From Hugenholtzia roseola DSM 9546 (lineage in GTDB: Bacteria; Bacteroidota; Bacteroidia; Cytophagales; Bernardetiaceae): 54,088 nt of DNA. Positions 30,959-40,927 of this stretch are shown here, piece after piece. The stretch's first letter is position 1. Each line of letters begins with the position of its first letter. The notes under the pieces were generated by a model. It was given only the letters and a program-made list of their open reading frames with translations, did no database searches and was not told the origin of the DNA. Location: contig NZ_AUGI01000053.1 in assembly GCF_000422585.1 (NCBI RefSeq), forward strand, positions 1-54,088, written 5' to 3'. Made by a program: the position numbers and the translations under genes.

Positions 30959-33232
30959 TTAGATATTTGCTTTTTCTTTAATCAAATTCAAGGCAGAACC
31001 TGCTCTAAACCAGCCGATTTGCCCTTCATTGTAGGTATGATTTGCCAAGAACTCGTCCGTCGTGCCGTCCTTGTGTGTCAGGCGAATGGTGAGGGGCTTA
31101 TTAGGTGCAAATTTGTCCAAGTCTAAGAAGTCGATGGTGTCGTCTTCCTGAATTTTGTCGTAATCCGCAGGGTTTGCAAAAGTAAGGGCAAGCATGCCTT
31201 GCTTTTTGAGGTTTGTTTCGTGAATACGCGCAAAAGACTTCACCAAAACGGCTTTCACTCCCAAATGGCGCGGCTCCATAGCGGCATGCTCACGCGAAGA
31301 GCCTTCGCCGTAATTTTGGTCGCCTACGACAATAGTCGGAATCCCTGCCGCCTTGTAAGCGCGTTGTACCGCAGGCACTTCGCCGTACTCACCTGTGAGC
31401 TGATTTTTGACCGAATTAGTCATCTGATTGAAGGCATTGACCGCGCCAATAAGCAAATTATTAGAGATGTTGTCTAAATGACCGCGATAACGCAACCAAG
31501 GCCCTGCCATAGAAATGTGGTCGGTGGTACATTTTCCAAAGGCTTTGATAAGCAATTTCGCACCTGTGATGTTTTTACCGTCCCAAGGAAGGAAGGGGTC
31601 TAAAAGTTGCAAACGCTCCGATTTAGGGTCGACTACGACATTGACACCAGAACCATCTTCGGCAGGTGCAATGTAGCCCGCATCTTCTACATCAAAACCG
31701 CGTGGGGGCAGCTCAAAACCCGTAGGCTCATCTAACATCACCGCTTCGCCTTTTTCATTGATAAGCGTGTCAGTGAGTGGGTTGAAATCTAAACGCCCTG
31801 CAATCGCAATGGCAGCCACTAATTCGGGCGAGGCTACAAAGGCATGTGTATTAGGATTGCCGTCTGCGCGTTTGGCAAAATTTCTATTGAAAGAGTGGAT
31901 GATGCTATTTTTGGGTGCATTTTTGGGGTCATTATACCTTGCCCATTGTCCGATACAAGGACCGCAAGCATTTGTAAAAATTTTAGCATTGAGCTTTTCA
32001 AAAATCTCCAATAAGCCATCTCTTTCGGCAGTATAACGTACCTGTTCAGAACCGGGGTTGATGCCAAACTCTGCCTTTGTTTTCAAGCCCTTGTCTAAGG
32101 CTTGTTTGGCAATAGAGGCAGCGCGAGAAAGGTCTTCATAAGAGGAGTTGGTACAAGAGCCAATAAGTCCCCATTCTACTTCGAGAGGCCAGTCGTTTTT
32201 CTTTGCCTTTTCGGTCATCTCACCCACAGGCGTAGCCAAATCAGGCGTAAAAGGACCGTTTAATAAAGGCTTCAATTCGGTAAGATTGATTTCGATAACT
32301 TGGTCGAAATACTTTTCAGGATTGGCATACACTTCGGGGTCGGCAGTGAGGTAGGTCTTGATTTGATTTGCCGCCTCCGCTACGGCTTCTCTGCCTGTGG
32401 CTTTGAGGTAGCGTTCCATCGATTCATCATACCCAAAAGTAGAAGTAGTTGCGCCAATTTCCGCCCCCATATTACAAATCGTGCCTTTTCCTGTGCAAGA
32501 CATCGCAACTGCACCTTCGCCAAAATATTCTACCACTGCGCCTGTGCCGCCTTTTACGGTTAGGATTTCCGCTACTTTCAAGATGACATCTTTGGGTGCA
32601 GACCAGCCACTTAGTTTGCCCGTTAGCTTTACGCCAATAAGTTTGGGGAATTTCAATTCCCACGCCATGCCTGCCATTACATCGACGGCATCTGCACCGC
32701 CTACGCCGATAGCAAGCATGCCCAAGCCGCCTGCATTAACCGTATGCGAGTCTGTACCAATCATCATACCCCCCGGGAAGGCGTAATTTTCTAAGACAAC
32801 TTGGTGGATAATCCCTGCTCCCGGTTTCCAAAAGCCAATGCCGTATTTATTAGAAACGGACTCTAAAAAATTAAAAACTTCGTTGCTGCTATTCAAAGCG
32901 GCTTGTAAGTCTTCGCTTGCGCCTGTTTTTGCCTGAATGAGGTGGTCGCAATGGACAGTAGTAGGAACGGCGACTTTGCTCTTTCCTGCCTGCATAAATT
33001 GTAGGAGTGCCATCTGTGCCGTTGCGTCTTGGCAGGCGATACGGTCGGGAGCAAAATCTACATACGATTTGCCGCGCTCGTAGGCTTCGGTAGCCTCGCC
33101 CTGATAAAGGTGCGCATACAAGATTTTTTCGGTAAGGGTCAGCGGACGACCTACTATCTGACGTGCCTTATCTACACGCTGCTTGAAAGAGGCATAAACG
33201 CCCTGAATCATATCTAAATCAAAGAGTGCCAT
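30959..33232 (-). CDS. acn: Aconitate hydratase
   Basis: A 757-residue TCA-cycle enzyme interconverting citrate and isocitrate through a [4Fe-4S] cluster. Cluster ligands are in [14 protein letters not shown] and [14 protein letters not shown] (two Cys). Other family marks are [24 protein letters not shown], and the swivel domain motif [21 protein letters not shown]. Length and motifs fit the mitochondrial-type aconitase common in Bacteroidota. It is encoded alone, with a terminator immediately after it. Confidence 0.96.
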   Translation of the reverse strand: MALFDLDMIQGVYASFKQRVDKARQIVGRPLTLTEKILYAHLYQGEATEAYERGKSYVDFAPDRIACQDATAQMALLQFMQAGKSKVAVPTTVHCDHLIQAKTGASEDLQAALNSSNEVFNFLESVSNKYGIGFWKPGAGIIHQVVLENYAFPGGMMIGTDSHTVNAGGLGMLAIGVGGADAVDVMAGMAWELKFPKLIGVKLTGKLSGWSAPKDVILKVAEILTVKGGTGAVVEYFGEGAVAMSCTGKGTICNMGAEIGATTSTFGYDESMERYLKATGREAVAEAANQIKTYLTADPEVYANPEKYFDQVIEINLTELKPLLNGPFTPDLATPVGEMTEKAKKNDWPLEVEWGLIGSCTNSSYEDLSRAASIAKQALDKGLKTKAEFGINPGSEQVRYTAERDGLLEIFEKLNAKIFTNACGPCIGQWARYNDPKNAPKNSIIHSFNRNFAKRADGNPNTHAFVASPELVAAIAIAGRLDFNPLTDTLINEKGEAVMLDEPTGFELPPRGFDVEDAGYIAPAEDGSGVNVVVDPKSERLQLLDPFLPWDGKNITGAKLLIKAFGKCTTDHISMAGPWLRYRGHLDNISNNLLIGAVNAFNQMTNSVKNQLTGEYGEVPAVQRAYKAAGIPTIVVGDQNYGEGSSREHAAMEPRHLGVKAVLVKSFARIHETNLKKQGMLALTFANPADYDKIQEDDTIDFLDLDKFAPNKPLTIRLTHKDGTTDEFLANHTYNEGQIGWFRAGSALNLIKEKANI

Positions 33233-33613
33233 AGACGTATTAAATGTTTTTTGAGTATGATGGAATTGAGTACGATAGAAGGGTGAGTATTTTCAGAAGG
33301 CAATGCACCCACAAACTGCGCTTCAATGCTTTTGGCGTATTTTGGGCAAACAGTTTTTGGTTTGGTATGAAAGGGGCAGCGCATTTTTATTGTAAAAATG
33401 ACAACCCCACAAAGAGATGCACGCCAAAGTTACAAAAAAAAGACTTAGTTGCACCTTTATTTTCAAAATTTCGACCAGCAGGGCTTTCTAAGGCTTCGAA
33501 AAAAATAAAAGCCCCACCCTTTGATACAAAGATGATTTGCAGCAAGGGAATGGGCTTTTGAAGACCCTTTAAAGGGCAGAAAAAACTATCTTATTTTTAC
33601 AAAAAAAAATCTA
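33233..33613. other. Intergenic spacer upstream of acn
   Basis: About 380 bases between acn and map. It contains no supported gene, repeat or strong hairpin. It probably carries the acn promoter. Confidence 0.4.
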
Positions 33614-34378
33614 CTATGCAAAAATTGCATTGGTATTGGTCAGGATAATGGGGCTATTTTCTGTAACCACAATCGTATGCTCGTGCTGTGCCATGTAGCC
33701 GCCTTTATCGCCTACCATCGTCCAGCCGTCGGCAAGGGGAATGGCGTAGTTGGAAGTTGTGGCGATAAAGGTTTCAATCGCCACGACGGAATTTTTTTTG
33801 AAGCGTTCGAAATTGAAGCGGTCTTTGAAGTTGGCTATTTCCGAGGGTGCTTCATGCAAACTGCGCCCGATGCCATGCCCTGTCAGGTTTTTGATGACGC
33901 GATAGCCCCTCTTTTTGGCTTCTTTTTCAATTAGTTCGCCCACTTGCGAAATCCTGACTCCTGCCTTTATGTTTTGCAGGGCTTTTTTCAGAATCGCTTT
34001 CGAGGCTTCTACTAAGGCTTGATGTCCATTTATATCCTGACCCAAAACAAAAGAAGCCCCATTATCAGACCAAAAGCCCCCTAATTCCGCCGATACGTCG
34101 ATATTGATAAGGTCGCCTTCTTTCAAAATTTTGTGCTGTGAAGGTATGCCATGGCAAAATTCGCCGCCTACGCTAATGCAGGTAGTACCGGGAAAATTAT
34201 AGGTCAGTTTGGGGGCAGACCTTGCACCAAAGCCCTCTAAAAGACGCTTTCCAAAGTCGTCTAACTCCTTTGTGGTCATACCCACTTGGGCATATTGGCA
34301 CATCTCTTTAAGGGTATAAGCCACCGCCTCGCTGACTTTTTGCATACCTAACCACTCCGACTCTTTTGTAATAGACAT
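33614..34378 (-). CDS. map: Methionine aminopeptidase, type I
   Basis: A 254-residue enzyme that removes the initiator Met from new proteins. The metal ligands are visible: Asp and Asp in LINIDVSAELGGFWSDNGASF, His in LTGHGIGRSLHEAPSE, Glu in VVAIETF and Glu in YMAQHEHTIVV; the substrate-binding His is in FCHGIPS. It is cytosolic. It lies downstream of the YjjG-like gene on the same strand, 78 bases away. Confidence 0.95.
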   Translation of the reverse strand: MSITKESEWLGMQKVSEAVAYTLKEMCQYAQVGMTTKELDDFGKRLLEGFGARSAPKLTYNFPGTTCISVGGEFCHGIPSQHKILKEGDLINIDVSAELGGFWSDNGASFVLGQDINGHQALVEASKAILKKALQNIKAGVRISQVGELIEKEAKKRGYRVIKNLTGHGIGRSLHEAPSEIANFKDRFNFERFKKNSVVAIETFIATTSNYAIPLADGWTMVGDKGGYMAQHEHTIVVTENSPIILTNTNAIFA

Positions 34379-34456
34379 AAGAAAAATGAAATTTAAGTGA
34401 TACGAATTAAAACTTTGAAAACAGTTTGGTTGAATGTTTCTGCTGGTCAGAAGTTT

Positions 34457-35158
34457 TCAAATATTATCGGGAATCTGACGCAAACAATGGATACTTTTTG
34501 CCCCTTGGGGTAGGATAAAAGTCTGCCTTTGCGGATTGTAGAAAAGACTTTGCATCGCAATCAGGCTTGCCCCCTTGATATCCGAATCCAAACTATCGCC
34601 TATCATCAGGGCTTCTTCAATTTGGCAGTTGCTTTTTTGAAGGGCATGCCAAAAAATTTCGGGCGCAGGCTTCTTAAATCCCGTACATTCAGAGGTTACT
34701 ACCGTCTGAAAAAAAGGTAGGATACCCGAATATTTTAGTTTGGTGCGTTGCGTTTTTTCAAAACCATTGGTAATGATATGAAGGTGAAAACCACTATTTG
34801 CCAACTTTTCTAAGGTTTCTACACAATAGGGCATCAGGGCAGGCTGTCGCGGACAGAGGTGCTGATATTGACTCTCCAAATCGACAGGCACAGTGTCGGG
34901 GTCGGCTTCCAAAAGGGCGAAAACACGCCGAAAACGCGCATAACGGATTCCCTCCTTATCGATTTGATTGTCGTTATAGGCTTGCCAAAGACCTTGTGTC
35001 GTCTTTTGAAAGGCGCGAAAAAAAGCCTCAAAATCAGCCCCTACGCGCTCCTGCAAGGCGTGTGTCGCATAAAGGGCGAGAAGGGTTTGGCGCGAGTTGG
35101 TGTCGAAATCCCAAAGGGTGTGGTCTAAATCAAAAAATAGATGCGTGATTTTTTTCAT
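34457..35158 (-). CDS. HAD-family noncanonical pyrimidine nucleotidase (YjjG-like)
   Basis: The start at 35158 (MKKITHLFFDLDHTLWDFDT) gives 233 residues; an earlier ATG at 35191 adds 11. HAD motif I is DLDHTLWD (10-17), motif II the Thr in HIITNGFEKT, motif III the Lys in TGFKKPAPEIF, and motif IV MIGDSLDSDIKGA. The NSRQTLLALY cap start and overall size fit YjjG, which hydrolyses noncanonical pyrimidine nucleotides. Divergent from the DUF885 gene, 69 bases between starts. Confidence 0.85.
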   Translation of the reverse strand: MKKITHLFFDLDHTLWDFDTNSRQTLLALYATHALQERVGADFEAFFRAFQKTTQGLWQAYNDNQIDKEGIRYARFRRVFALLEADPDTVPVDLESQYQHLCPRQPALMPYCVETLEKLANSGFHLHIITNGFEKTQRTKLKYSGILPFFQTVVTSECTGFKKPAPEIFWHALQKSNCQIEEALMIGDSLDSDIKGASLIAMQSLFYNPQRQTFILPQGAKSIHCLRQIPDNI

Positions 35159-35226
35159 AAATTGGACTTTTCGTCGTAAATTTCGGTGCAATTTTCCTAA
35201 AACAGAAATCTAAGACACTTTTTGCT

Positions 35227-37152
35227 TTGATAACCTTCTCTCGAAAGCCCAGCGGTATTCTCTCTCCCTCAACAGAACAGACGCAGCACACGCCACAAGC
35301 CACGTGGCAGTGGCTACAAAAGCCGAAGACCCGCCTTTGGCTCTTAGGGGTAGGCTTTTGTAGTATCCTGATTTGGATTGCTAATTTGATGTGGTTCAAA
35401 CCCTTCGACATCAACTGGTTTTATGAGCGCGTCTTCATAGAAAAAGGCTTGGACGACCCCGAACTCCTAAGCCGTTTGCACCTTTTAGACGCTTACGGCT
35501 TAAAATATCAGAACGACGAGCTGACCAATATCTCCGATTCGAGCTATGAGGAACGCTATCAGAGCCGCATTGCCCGCAATTTCGACCTGCTCAAAAGCTA
35601 CAAACGCTCCCAACAAAGTGCCGCCCAACTGCTTTCTACCGACATCTTAGATGCTTATTTAGAAAAAGAAATCCTCCGACACGAGTTTTATCGCTACGAA
35701 CACTTAGTCAATCATATCGATGGCGTTTCGATAGACCTGCCCAATTTTATGATGGAAGTTCATCAAATTCATACCCTCTCTGATGCAGAAGATTATTTGG
35801 AACGCCTCTCCAAATTTGGGCAAAAATTTGAACAACTGCATCAAGTTTTAGACAAAAGGCGCAACGACAACCTGCTGCCTCCACGCCACATTTTAGAACG
35901 CGTCATCAACGAACTCAAAATCTTTATCAGCACCGATTACCAATATCACCCCCTCTATAAAGACTTCAATCGGAAAGTGGCGGAAAGCCCCCATATCTTG
36001 GAAAAAGCGCGTCAGGAATTGAAAATAGAAATCAAGCAAGCCATCGAAGACGAGGTTTTTCCTGCCTACCAAAATCATATCGCCTACTTAGAATCGCTTT
36101 TAGAAGATGCGCCCACCGACATTAGCATCACACACATGGGCGAAGAAGCCGAAACAAGCAAGCTATACTATACCTTTGCCTTTTCTGCCCATACGTACTA
36201 TGCCCCCGAATTTGCCGAAGATGCCCACCTTATCGGACTCAAAGAAGTGAGCCGCCTACAAGGGGAGATGCGTTTTCTACTCGATTCCTTAGGATTTGAC
36301 GCTCAAACAGGCATCGATACGCTGCTGCGCCAAATTTCGGAACTCCCTGCCTTTTCTTATGCTCACAATGAGATGGGTGAAAAGGCTTGTTTGGCTGACT
36401 ATCAGACACATAGCAATCACTTACAAGAGGTTCTGCCGCTGCTTTTCCACAAGCCGCCCACCAAAGCCCTATCCGTTTTGCGCCTACAAAAAGCCCTCGA
36501 AGGGCAGATGCCCCTGCTTGCCTATCAGCCTGCGGACGAAAAGGGAAAAGCCGTTTTGTATGCAAACCTGCGCAATCTGAATGAATCGCCTACCTTTGCC
36601 ATGCCTGCTCGCATCTATGCCGAAATTTTGGGCAAGCACCTATTTTTGTTGCAACAAAATCCGCAAGAGGCAGAGTTACGCCCTACTTTTCGCAAACTCC
36701 TGCATTTTCCTGCCTTTACCGAAGGCTGGACGCATTATAGCCTGCATTTGCTACAAGAAAAGGGCTATTGGCAAAATCCCTATGCCCGTTTGGGTTGGCT
36801 GCAAAAAGAGATTTTTATTGCCGCTCTGCTTGCCACAGATACAGGGGTGCATCTAAAAGGTTGGACACGACAAGAGGCGATAGATTTTTTGGTCAGGCAT
36901 ACGGGTTTTTCTGCTGATGCTATGGCAAATGAAGTCGATAAAATTGCGGTAAAGCCGGGGCAGGCATGTACGGCTAAAATGGGCGAACTTCGCTTTTTAG
37001 AATTGCGAAAATTAGCCGAACAGCGTTTGGGCGCAAAATTCAACCTGCGCGATTTTCACCACTTGCTACTCAAAGATGGCGAAATGCCGCTTTCTATTCT
37101 ACAAAAACAGGTAGAAAAGTACATTGCCACAACCTTAGAAAAAGAAGAATAA
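35227..37152 (+). CDS. DUF885-family protein lacking the HExxGH metal motif
   Basis: A 641-residue protein with one N-terminal membrane segment (about residues 38-57, LWLLGVGFCSILIWIANLMW), probably an anchor with the rest outside the cytoplasm. The C-terminal half is DUF885-like: FTEGWTHYSLHLL, RLGWLQKEIFIAALLATDTGVH, and VDKIAVKPGQACTAKMGELR. In the active family the zinc motif HE-x-x-PGHH precedes FTEGW; here that place reads YAEILGKHLFLL (464-475), so the first His and the Pro-Gly-His are lost. It is probably a non-catalytic relative, or an enzyme with altered chemistry. It ends 5 bases from the convergent coaD. Confidence 0.8.
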   Translation: MITFSRKPSGILSPSTEQTQHTPQATWQWLQKPKTRLWLLGVGFCSILIWIANLMWFKPFDINWFYERVFIEKGLDDPELLSRLHLLDAYGLKYQNDELTNISDSSYEERYQSRIARNFDLLKSYKRSQQSAAQLLSTDILDAYLEKEILRHEFYRYEHLVNHIDGVSIDLPNFMMEVHQIHTLSDAEDYLERLSKFGQKFEQLHQVLDKRRNDNLLPPRHILERVINELKIFISTDYQYHPLYKDFNRKVAESPHILEKARQELKIEIKQAIEDEVFPAYQNHIAYLESLLEDAPTDISITHMGEEAETSKLYYTFAFSAHTYYAPEFAEDAHLIGLKEVSRLQGEMRFLLDSLGFDAQTGIDTLLRQISELPAFSYAHNEMGEKACLADYQTHSNHLQEVLPLLFHKPPTKALSVLRLQKALEGQMPLLAYQPADEKGKAVLYANLRNLNESPTFAMPARIYAEILGKHLFLLQQNPQEAELRPTFRKLLHFPAFTEGWTHYSLHLLQEKGYWQNPYARLGWLQKEIFIAALLATDTGVHLKGWTRQEAIDFLVRHTGFSADAMANEVDKIAVKPGQACTAKMGELRFLELRKLAEQRLGAKFNLRDFHHLLLKDGEMPLSILQKQVEKYIATTLEKEE

Positions 37153-37157
37153 CGCGC

Positions 37158-37631
37158 CTACGGTTCGAAAATAGGTAGGGGATAAGGTACAAACTTGCTC
37201 ACATCTTGTCCGAAGCGATACAAGTCGCGCACGATAGAGGAGCTAATAAAGGTATATTGGGGCGAAGTAATGAGAAAGACCGTTTCTATTTCGGCATTGA
37301 CGTGCTTATTGGCTTGTGAAATAGGCGTTTCATACTCGAAATCGGTTGTGTTGCGAATCCCGCGCAAGATAAATCGCGCTCCCACTTTGGCAGCAAAACT
37401 CGCCGTTAGTTCGTAGTAAATTTCTACGGAAACACGCGGCTCGTCGGCAAAGGTAGAGGCGATGGCTTTTTTCATCATCTCGACTTCAAAGAAACGCTTT
37501 TTTTGGCTATTGTACCCAATGGCAATGATGACGCGGTCGAAAAGCCCTATGGCGCGGCGGACTACATCTTCATGCCCACGTGTAAAGGGGTCGAAAGAAC
37601 CGGGAAAGATGGCAATTTTCGAATTTTCCAT
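37158..37631 (-). CDS. coaD: Pantetheine-phosphate adenylyltransferase
   Basis: A 157-residue enzyme of coenzyme A biosynthesis that joins AMP from ATP to 4'-phosphopantetheine. The nucleotidyltransferase motif T-x-G-H is in FPGSFDPFTRGHEDVV, and the ISSSIVRDL motif near the C-terminus is the ISSTxxR variant. RFILRGIRNTTDFEYE is also conserved. The length is normal. Confidence 0.96.
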   Translation of the reverse strand: MENSKIAIFPGSFDPFTRGHEDVVRRAIGLFDRVIIAIGYNSQKKRFFEVEMMKKAIASTFADEPRVSVEIYYELTASFAAKVGARFILRGIRNTTDFEYETPISQANKHVNAEIETVFLITSPQYTFISSSIVRDLYRFGQDVSKFVPYPLPIFEP

Positions 37632-37756
37632 TTTTTTATTGTTTTATTTTTTTACGATTTTAAAAAAATCTCACTTTGTCAAATCTTACACGAAATAAAA
37701 TTTGGGTTAAATCCTATTTTGGCTCTGAAAACCCTTTTTTATTTCAATCTCAATAC

Positions 37757-37777
37757 GGACAAGGCGATGCCTTGTCC
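37757..37777. repeat. REP-like palindrome GGACAAGGC, copy 3
   Basis: GGACAAGGC-GAT-GCCTTGTCC, preceded by ATTTCAATCTCAATAC. The reverse complement of the flank at 45202 (ATTTCAATCTAACTTC) is closely similar, so the element extends beyond the palindrome. Confidence 0.75.
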
Positions 37778-37833
37778 CTACTTTGCATCTGATTTTTAGA
37801 GCCTAACACGCACCCAAATAAGAGAAAAAAGCC

Positions 37834-39414
37834 TCAAAAACCAAAATGAATAACCGTTTGGGGGCGTAGATATCGTTTTTTCATCTTAAAAAGCAAGGCT
37901 TGTGTAGGGACGCTTTCATTGTGTAGGCGGTCTAAGGCAGTCAGGACATACACAAAACTCTCTTTGGGGCGAATTTCTGTGTCTATAAAACTGCGGCTTT
38001 TGCCCTCGATACGCGCCAAGACCCTATCCATGCGGTTTAAATCTATTGCCTCTTCTGCCTTGAAGCGGTATAAAAGGAAATAAGCCGTTTTTTCGGTAGC
38101 CTGTGCCAAATCTGGTTGTTGCCAAGTCAGAATGGCTCCCTTTTCAGAACCCTGCACACTAAATTGGGTAGGCATAGGGGGGGCGAAGGCATCAAGCCAC
38201 GTCATGGCAGGCGGCAAGGCAGGAAATTGATAGAGCGTTTGGCGCAAGGAATCGCATAGAGCGGCTGGATTTTGGCGCAGAACTTTTGAATTGTAGAAAG
38301 CACTTCCTGCACAGACCTCGCCTTTTGTTTCATAGAGCGAGCGCACCAAGGCAATCTGGCGCGGCATTTCGGCAGCTTCAAACCAAGTGCTATCCTTATC
38401 GTTGCCTACTTTATAGACGGCATGACCTGCGTAAATGTGCCTACCAAAGGCATTTTCCGACCACCATTGCAGCGTTGGAAAAAATGGGACTGTTTTATGG
38501 CGTGTGCTAAAATAAATTTGGGGGGCGACATAATCGAGCCACCCCTTTTCGAGCCAAAGTCGCACGTCGGCATACAAATCGTCGTAAGCGGTGATTCCTG
38601 CCTTTGTGGGACTGCCCTTTGGGTCTTTTTCCTGATTGCGCCAAACGGCACAGGGGCTTACTCCAATTTTCAAATAAGGCTTGTGCTTTTTTATTTTTTT
38701 GTGCAATAATTCTATAAAAAGATTGATGTTTTCTCTGCGCCACTGTGCCAATTCTTTTCCTGCCCCATACTGCAAATAGCTACTGCTATCGTTGAGTAGT
38801 GCCTCTTTTTTGGGGTAGGGATAAAAATAATCGTCTAAATGAACGCCGTCTATGTCGTATCTTAGCGCAACTTCTACGATAATGTCGGTAACGTATTCGC
38901 GCACTTCGGGCAGAGCAGGATTGAAAATAAGCTGTTCGCCATAGTCTAAAAACCATTCAGGGCGCAATAAGGTAAGGTGAGTAGGCGCAAGTTGGCTCTT
39001 ATTTTTATTAAAGACGGCGCGAAAAGGATTGAACCAAGCATGAAACTCTAAGCCCTTTTCGTGTGTGGCTTCGAGCATAAATTGTAGGGGGTCGTAAAAG
39101 GGGTCGGGCATTTGTCCCTGCCTCCCTGTTAGGTATTCCGACCAAGGCTCGCGAAGTGAGTAGTAAAAAGCATCTGCGGCAGGGCGCACCTGCACCATAA
39201 GGGCGTTGAAATTATTTTGTTTGTGCGCCTCCAAAATTTGCAGAAACTCTGCCTGCTGCTGTGCCGTTGTTAGATTTTTGGCAGAGGGAAATTCATTGTT
39301 ATTGATTGTCGCAATCCAAGCCGCTCTCCATTCTCGCTTCGGTTGAAAGGATTGCGCACCAAGCGGCTGTACTATTGATAAAAAGGCACAAAAGCAAAAT
39401 AAAACGATTTTCAT
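37834..39414 (-). CDS. GHL10-type glycoside hydrolase (family 10-like, DUF187)
   Basis: The start at 39414 (MKIVLFCFCAFLSIVQPLGAQ) gives a signal peptide and 526 residues; the frame is open further 5' without signal character. The catalytic region is a GHL10/DUF187 barrel: REWRAAWIATINNNEFPS, FNALMVQVRPAADAFYYS, EFHAWFNPFRAVF, YDIDGVHLDDYFYPYP, GVSPCAVWRN, YADVRLWLEKGWLDYVAPQIYF. A C-terminal fibronectin-like domain (about 420-510) follows. It is probably secreted to the periplasm or surface and acts on a polysaccharide or peptidoglycan glycan. Confidence 0.9.
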   Translation of the reverse strand: MKIVLFCFCAFLSIVQPLGAQSFQPKREWRAAWIATINNNEFPSAKNLTTAQQQAEFLQILEAHKQNNFNALMVQVRPAADAFYYSLREPWSEYLTGRQGQMPDPFYDPLQFMLEATHEKGLEFHAWFNPFRAVFNKNKSQLAPTHLTLLRPEWFLDYGEQLIFNPALPEVREYVTDIIVEVALRYDIDGVHLDDYFYPYPKKEALLNDSSSYLQYGAGKELAQWRRENINLFIELLHKKIKKHKPYLKIGVSPCAVWRNQEKDPKGSPTKAGITAYDDLYADVRLWLEKGWLDYVAPQIYFSTRHKTVPFFPTLQWWSENAFGRHIYAGHAVYKVGNDKDSTWFEAAEMPRQIALVRSLYETKGEVCAGSAFYNSKVLRQNPAALCDSLRQTLYQFPALPPAMTWLDAFAPPMPTQFSVQGSEKGAILTWQQPDLAQATEKTAYFLLYRFKAEEAIDLNRMDRVLARIEGKSRSFIDTEIRPKESFVYVLTALDRLHNESVPTQALLFKMKKRYLRPQTVIHFGF

Positions 39415-39492
39415 AGTTTGGATAGGAAAAGGTAAAAATTTGAAAATGCCCCCTATAAGTGAGTTTTGCCTACATAAAATCTTGATTTTCAA

Positions 39493-39899
39493 AAACTTAC
39501 AAGTAAAACAAAATCCATTTTAGAAGTTGTGAATCAATGCTACCTCATTTTTGATAGCTTTTTGTAGGCAGGGGCAAAGTAGGAAAGCTGGGCAAATATA
39601 AGGAATCGCGCAAAATAAAAACACCTTTCTCGCGCTTCAAAAAAGCGACGAAAAAAACTTATTTATTATTACAACTTACTTATCAATAGCCCTGTAAGTT
39701 TTGACAACAAAAAAGTAAAAAAAATTGCGCCCTTTGGAAAAAAGGTGTAACTTACAACGGATAGAAGCGTATAAAAACTTTGAAAGTGCGCAAGGGCTTG
39801 TGTGTAACGGTGGCGTTTCGGGCGCAATTTTAAAAGAAAAATCCTCAAAAGTAGCCCAAAAATTCGTAACTTCGCAATCGAACAAAAAGAAATACGACA
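39493..39899. other. Intergenic spacer upstream of Rpn gene 39900
   Basis: About 400 bases with no supported gene. TAACTTCG at 39867-39874, 25 bases before the Rpn ATG, is one mismatch from a -7 box. No repeat of R1-R3 type was seen. Confidence 0.45.
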
Positions 39900-40730
39900 A
39901 TGGCAAAGTACATCAATCCCTATACTGATTTTGGCTTCAAAAAACTTTTTGGAGAAGAAGCAAATAAAGACCTTTTAATCGATTTTCTGAACCAACTTTT
40001 GCCTGCCCATCACCAAATTGCAGACTTAAATTTTCGCAATGTTGAAAATTTGGCTGATTTGTCAGCAGAAAGAAAAGCTATTTTTGATATTCATTGCAAG
40101 GCACTTTCGGGTGAAAGATTTATCGTAGAAATGCAAAAGGCGAAGGTAAAATATTTCAAAGATAGAAGTTTATTTTATGTAACTTTTCCAATCCGAGAGC
40201 AAGCCCAAACGGGCGAGTGGAATTTCAGGTTAGAACCTATTTATTTCGTAGCAATCCTTGATTTTGAGTATGACGAGGCAGAGGAAAGACGTAAATTTAG
40301 GCGTGATGTTGCGTTGAAAGACCAAGATGGAGATTTGTTTTTTGATAAATTGCATTTCAAGTTTTTGCAAATGCCTTTGTTTAACAAAAAAGAAAATGAA
40401 TTAAAAACTAAGTTTGACAAGTGGTGTTATTTTTTAAAAAATTTAGAAAGTTTTGACCATATTCCTAATATTCTCAACGAGCCAATTTTTCAAAAAGCCT
40501 TTGGTACAGCAGAATTAGCAAGTTTTACTGCACAACAACGTGATAATTACGAACAAAGTCTTATTCAATACCGAGATTTAAAAAGTGCTTTGGAAACAGC
40601 AGTTGAGGAAAGGGAAGTAGAAATTGCGAAACGAATGATTTTAGCAGGCTCTGATAATGACTTTATAAACCAAATGACTGATTTACCATTTGGGTATATC
40701 GAAAAGTTGCGTGCTGAATTGAAAAAATAA
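39900..40730 (+). CDS. Rpn-family PD-(D/E)XK nuclease / putative transposase, MAKYINPYTDFGFKKLFG subfamily
   Basis: A 276-residue complete protein. The family start KYINPYTDFGFKKLFGEE is typical of COG5464-like Rpn proteins. The nuclease site is Asp63 (AIFDIHCKAL) and Glu77-x-Gln79 (FIVEMQKAK). Bases 40360-40500 match the start of this window (1-140) nearly exactly, then the two genes diverge at FQKAF. The C-terminal part (DNDFINQMTDLPFGYIEKLR) is its own variant of the tail. R3 copy 2 follows directly. Confidence 0.92.
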   Translation: MAKYINPYTDFGFKKLFGEEANKDLLIDFLNQLLPAHHQIADLNFRNVENLADLSAERKAIFDIHCKALSGERFIVEMQKAKVKYFKDRSLFYVTFPIREQAQTGEWNFRLEPIYFVAILDFEYDEAEERRKFRRDVALKDQDGDLFFDKLHFKFLQMPLFNKKENELKTKFDKWCYFLKNLESFDHIPNILNEPIFQKAFGTAELASFTAQQRDNYEQSLIQYRDLKSALETAVEEREVEIAKRMILAGSDNDFINQMTDLPFGYIEKLRAELKK

Positions 40731-40734
40731 AACT

Positions 40735-40832
40735 GATGACAACATTATGTTTGCGAACTGAAAGTCGGCAAAGCCAAAAGGCGGGCTAATGTGCGTGTTT
40801 AGGCTTTTGTACTTTCTATAAACTTTTGTACA
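40735..40832. repeat. R3 structured repeat, copy 2
   Basis: Shares TATGTTTGCGAACTGAAAGT then CGGCAAAGCCAAAAGGC with copy 1, and continues to TTTTGTACTTTCTATAAAC. The central hairpin GCC-AAAA-GGC is kept; the outer arms are weaker than in copies 1 and 3. Confidence 0.8.
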
Positions 40833-40927
40833 GGGCAAGGAAAGTGCTATTTAATTTTACTTTATTAAATATATTTAGATATGCAGCAGGCATAGGACAA
40901 CCCAACATAACCCAAAAATAGACCTCT

